This document shows positions 7,218 to 8,126 of a DNA stretch of 8,126 bases, piece after piece. Position 1 is the first letter of the stretch; the number at the start of each line of letters is the position of its first letter. Both the position numbers and the translations under genes were made by a program. Source of the DNA: Dysgonamonadaceae bacterium (GTDB taxonomy: Bacteria > Bacteroidota > Bacteroidia > Bacteroidales > Azobacteroidaceae); the NCBI GenBank assembly GCA_031256015.1, contig JAIRRK010000043.1, positions 1 to 8,126 on the forward strand, written 5' to 3'. The notes beneath the pieces were generated by a model that was not told the origin of the DNA, ran no database searches, and saw only the letters and a program-made list of their open reading frames with translations.

Positions 7218-7222
7218 CTTCG
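7190..7222 (+). promoter_or_regulatory. Possible promoter for the U32-family gene
   Basis: TAACTTCG at 7215-7222, continuing as CAC, is one base away from the Bacteroides -7 consensus TAnnTTTG. ATTG at 7190-7193 is one base from the -33 TTTG, and the spacer is 21 bases. It overlaps the reductase stop codon and ends 26 bases before the GTG start, which leaves room for a short leader. Two mismatches make this a tentative call. Confidence 0.35.
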
Positions 7223-7248
7223 CACGTTCAAATAAAAATAACATCGTT

Positions 7249-8126
7249 GTGAGAGACATCAAGCAGTATGAGATAATGGCTCCGGTAGGGTCTTACGAAT
7301 CGTTGGCTGCAGCCGTTCAAGGAGGAGCCGATTCGATTTATTTCGGAATCGAACGGTTGAATATGCGTTCTCGTTCGGCCAATAATTTCTCGATTGAAGA
7401 TTTACATGAAATAGCCCGGATTGGCCGAGAGAAAAAAGTGAAGACTTACCTGACGGTTAATACAATTCTTTACGATCAGGATTTGGAACAGATGAGGATG
7501 ATTATCGATGCCGCCAAATCGGCTCAACTTACGGCGATTATTGCGGCAGATGTAGCGGCAATGATTTATGCAAAAAGTATAGGCGTAGAAGTTCATCTTT
7601 CCACTCAACTGAATATAACAAACATCGAATCGCTTAAATTTTACGCCCAATTTGCAGATGTGGTGGTTTTGGCACGCGAATTGAATCTGGATCAGGTAAA
7701 AAATATCCATGAACAGATTATTCAACAAAACATACGTGGTCCGAAAGGAGAATTAATCCGTATCGAGATGTTTGCTCACGGAGCTTTATGCATGGCGGTG
7801 TCTGGGAAATGTTATCTGAGTCTGCATGAAATGAATGCTTCGGCCAACAGAGGTGCTTGCAATCAAATTTGCCGAAGAGGATATATTGTAAAAGACAAAG
7901 AGAGCGATATCGAACTCGAAATCGACAACCAATACCTTATGTCACCGAAGGACTTGAAAACAATTCATTTCCTCAATAAAATGATGGATTCGGGAGTTCG
8001 GATTTTTAAAATCGAAGGCCGGGCAAGAGGACCCGAATATGTACGAACAGTAACCGAATGTTACAAAGAAGCCATCCAAGCTTATGCCGACAATTTTTTT
8101 ACGGAAGAACAAATTGAAAACTGGAA
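7249..8126 (+). CDS. U32-family (peptidase-like) protein, probable Fe-S hydroxylation enzyme, 3' truncated
   Basis: The frame is open from the GTG at 7249 to the right edge and gives about 292 residues. The N-terminal barrel strand YEIMAPVGSYESLAAA (7-22) and GGADSIYFG (25-33) are typical of family U32. The GTG is chosen because the next in-frame ATG (7276) would remove part of that first strand and no in-frame ATG lies between 7217 and 7249. The family signature is E173-x-F175-x-H-G-A-L-C181 followed by C188, then C204 and C208. SPKDL (232-236) and KIEGR (254-258) follow. In TrhP, RlhA and UbiU/UbiV similar cysteines bind a 4Fe-4S cluster used for prephenate- or oxygen-dependent hydroxylation of tRNA, 23S rRNA or ubiquinone precursors. 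Older annotation calls such proteins collagenase-like proteases (PrtC). RNA hydroxylation is the likelier role here, but the branch cannot be fixed without the C-terminus. It has no Shine-Dalgarno site. Confidence 0.9.
   Translation, partial: MRDIKQYEIMAPVGSYESLAAAVQGGADSIYFGIERLNMRSRSANNFSIEDLHEIARIGREKKVKTYLTVNTILYDQDLEQMRMIIDAAKSAQLTAIIAADVAAMIYAKSIGVEVHLSTQLNITNIESLKFYAQFADVVVLARELNLDQVKNIHEQIIQQNIRGPKGELIRIEMFAHGALCMAVSGKCYLSLHEMNASANRGACNQICRRGYIVKDKESDIELEIDNQYLMSPKDLKTIHFLNKMMDSGVRIFKIEGRARGPEYVRTVTECYKEAIQAYADNFFTEEQIENW

Noticed and set aside
7212..7231. Possible hairpin TTG(T)AAC-loop-GTTCAA after the reductase gene, considered as a terminator
   Set aside because: The stem has only six pairs with a bulge, is AT-rich, and is followed by A-rich rather than T-rich sequence.
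7402..7728. 108-codon minus-strand open frame near the right edge
   Set aside because: It lies entirely inside the plus-strand U32 gene, which carries clear family motifs.

Overview
The window is a compact, AT-rich stretch of bacterial chromosome with every gene on the plus strand. It most likely comes from the phylum Bacteroidota, probably order Bacteroidales. Three things point there. The division genes run murG-murC-ftsQ-ftsA-ftsZ without the murB and ddl genes that proteobacterial clusters carry between murC and ftsQ. None of the internal starts has a convincing Shine-Dalgarno sequence; the leaders are A-rich instead. The protein details also fit, such as the QEQNSYAGVTNK stretch in MurG and the FLFEGK and KYYGK stretches in FtsZ. 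The genus cannot be told from the sequence alone.

Bases 1-5671 are the distal half of a division and cell wall (dcw) cluster. A 5'-truncated murG overlaps murC by 4 bases, and murC overlaps ftsQ by 8 bases. ftsA and ftsZ follow after gaps of about 20 bases. MurG makes lipid II. MurC adds L-alanine to UDP-MurNAc at the start of the peptide stem. FtsQ is the membrane-anchored periplasmic divisome protein, FtsA the actin-like membrane tether and FtsZ the tubulin-like ring protein. The unit therefore couples precursor synthesis to septum assembly.

Bases 5696-6148 encode a YqeY/GatB-tail protein 24 bases after ftsZ, probably in the same transcript. Bases 6219-7217 encode an aldo/keto reductase of the YghZ (L-glyceraldehyde-3-phosphate reductase) type with an intact catalytic tetrad. 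From 7249 to the right edge runs a 3'-truncated U32-family gene. It has a GTG start and a cysteine pattern typical of the iron-sulfur hydroxylation branch (TrhP, RlhA, UbiU/V) rather than of a real protease.

No intergenic gap exceeds about 70 bases. I see no rRNA, tRNA, CRISPR array, insertion sequence, phage gene or convincing terminator. Two weak matches to the Bacteroides-type promoter (TTTG, 19-21 bases, TAnnTTTG) are listed: one inside the 3' end of ftsQ, ahead of ftsA, and one at the end of the reductase gene, ahead of the U32 gene. I found no hidden new system. The points most worth a second look are the EEER-repeat linker and extended tail of FtsZ, a degenerate phosphate-2 loop in FtsA, and the constant ftsZ-yqeY neighbourhood.
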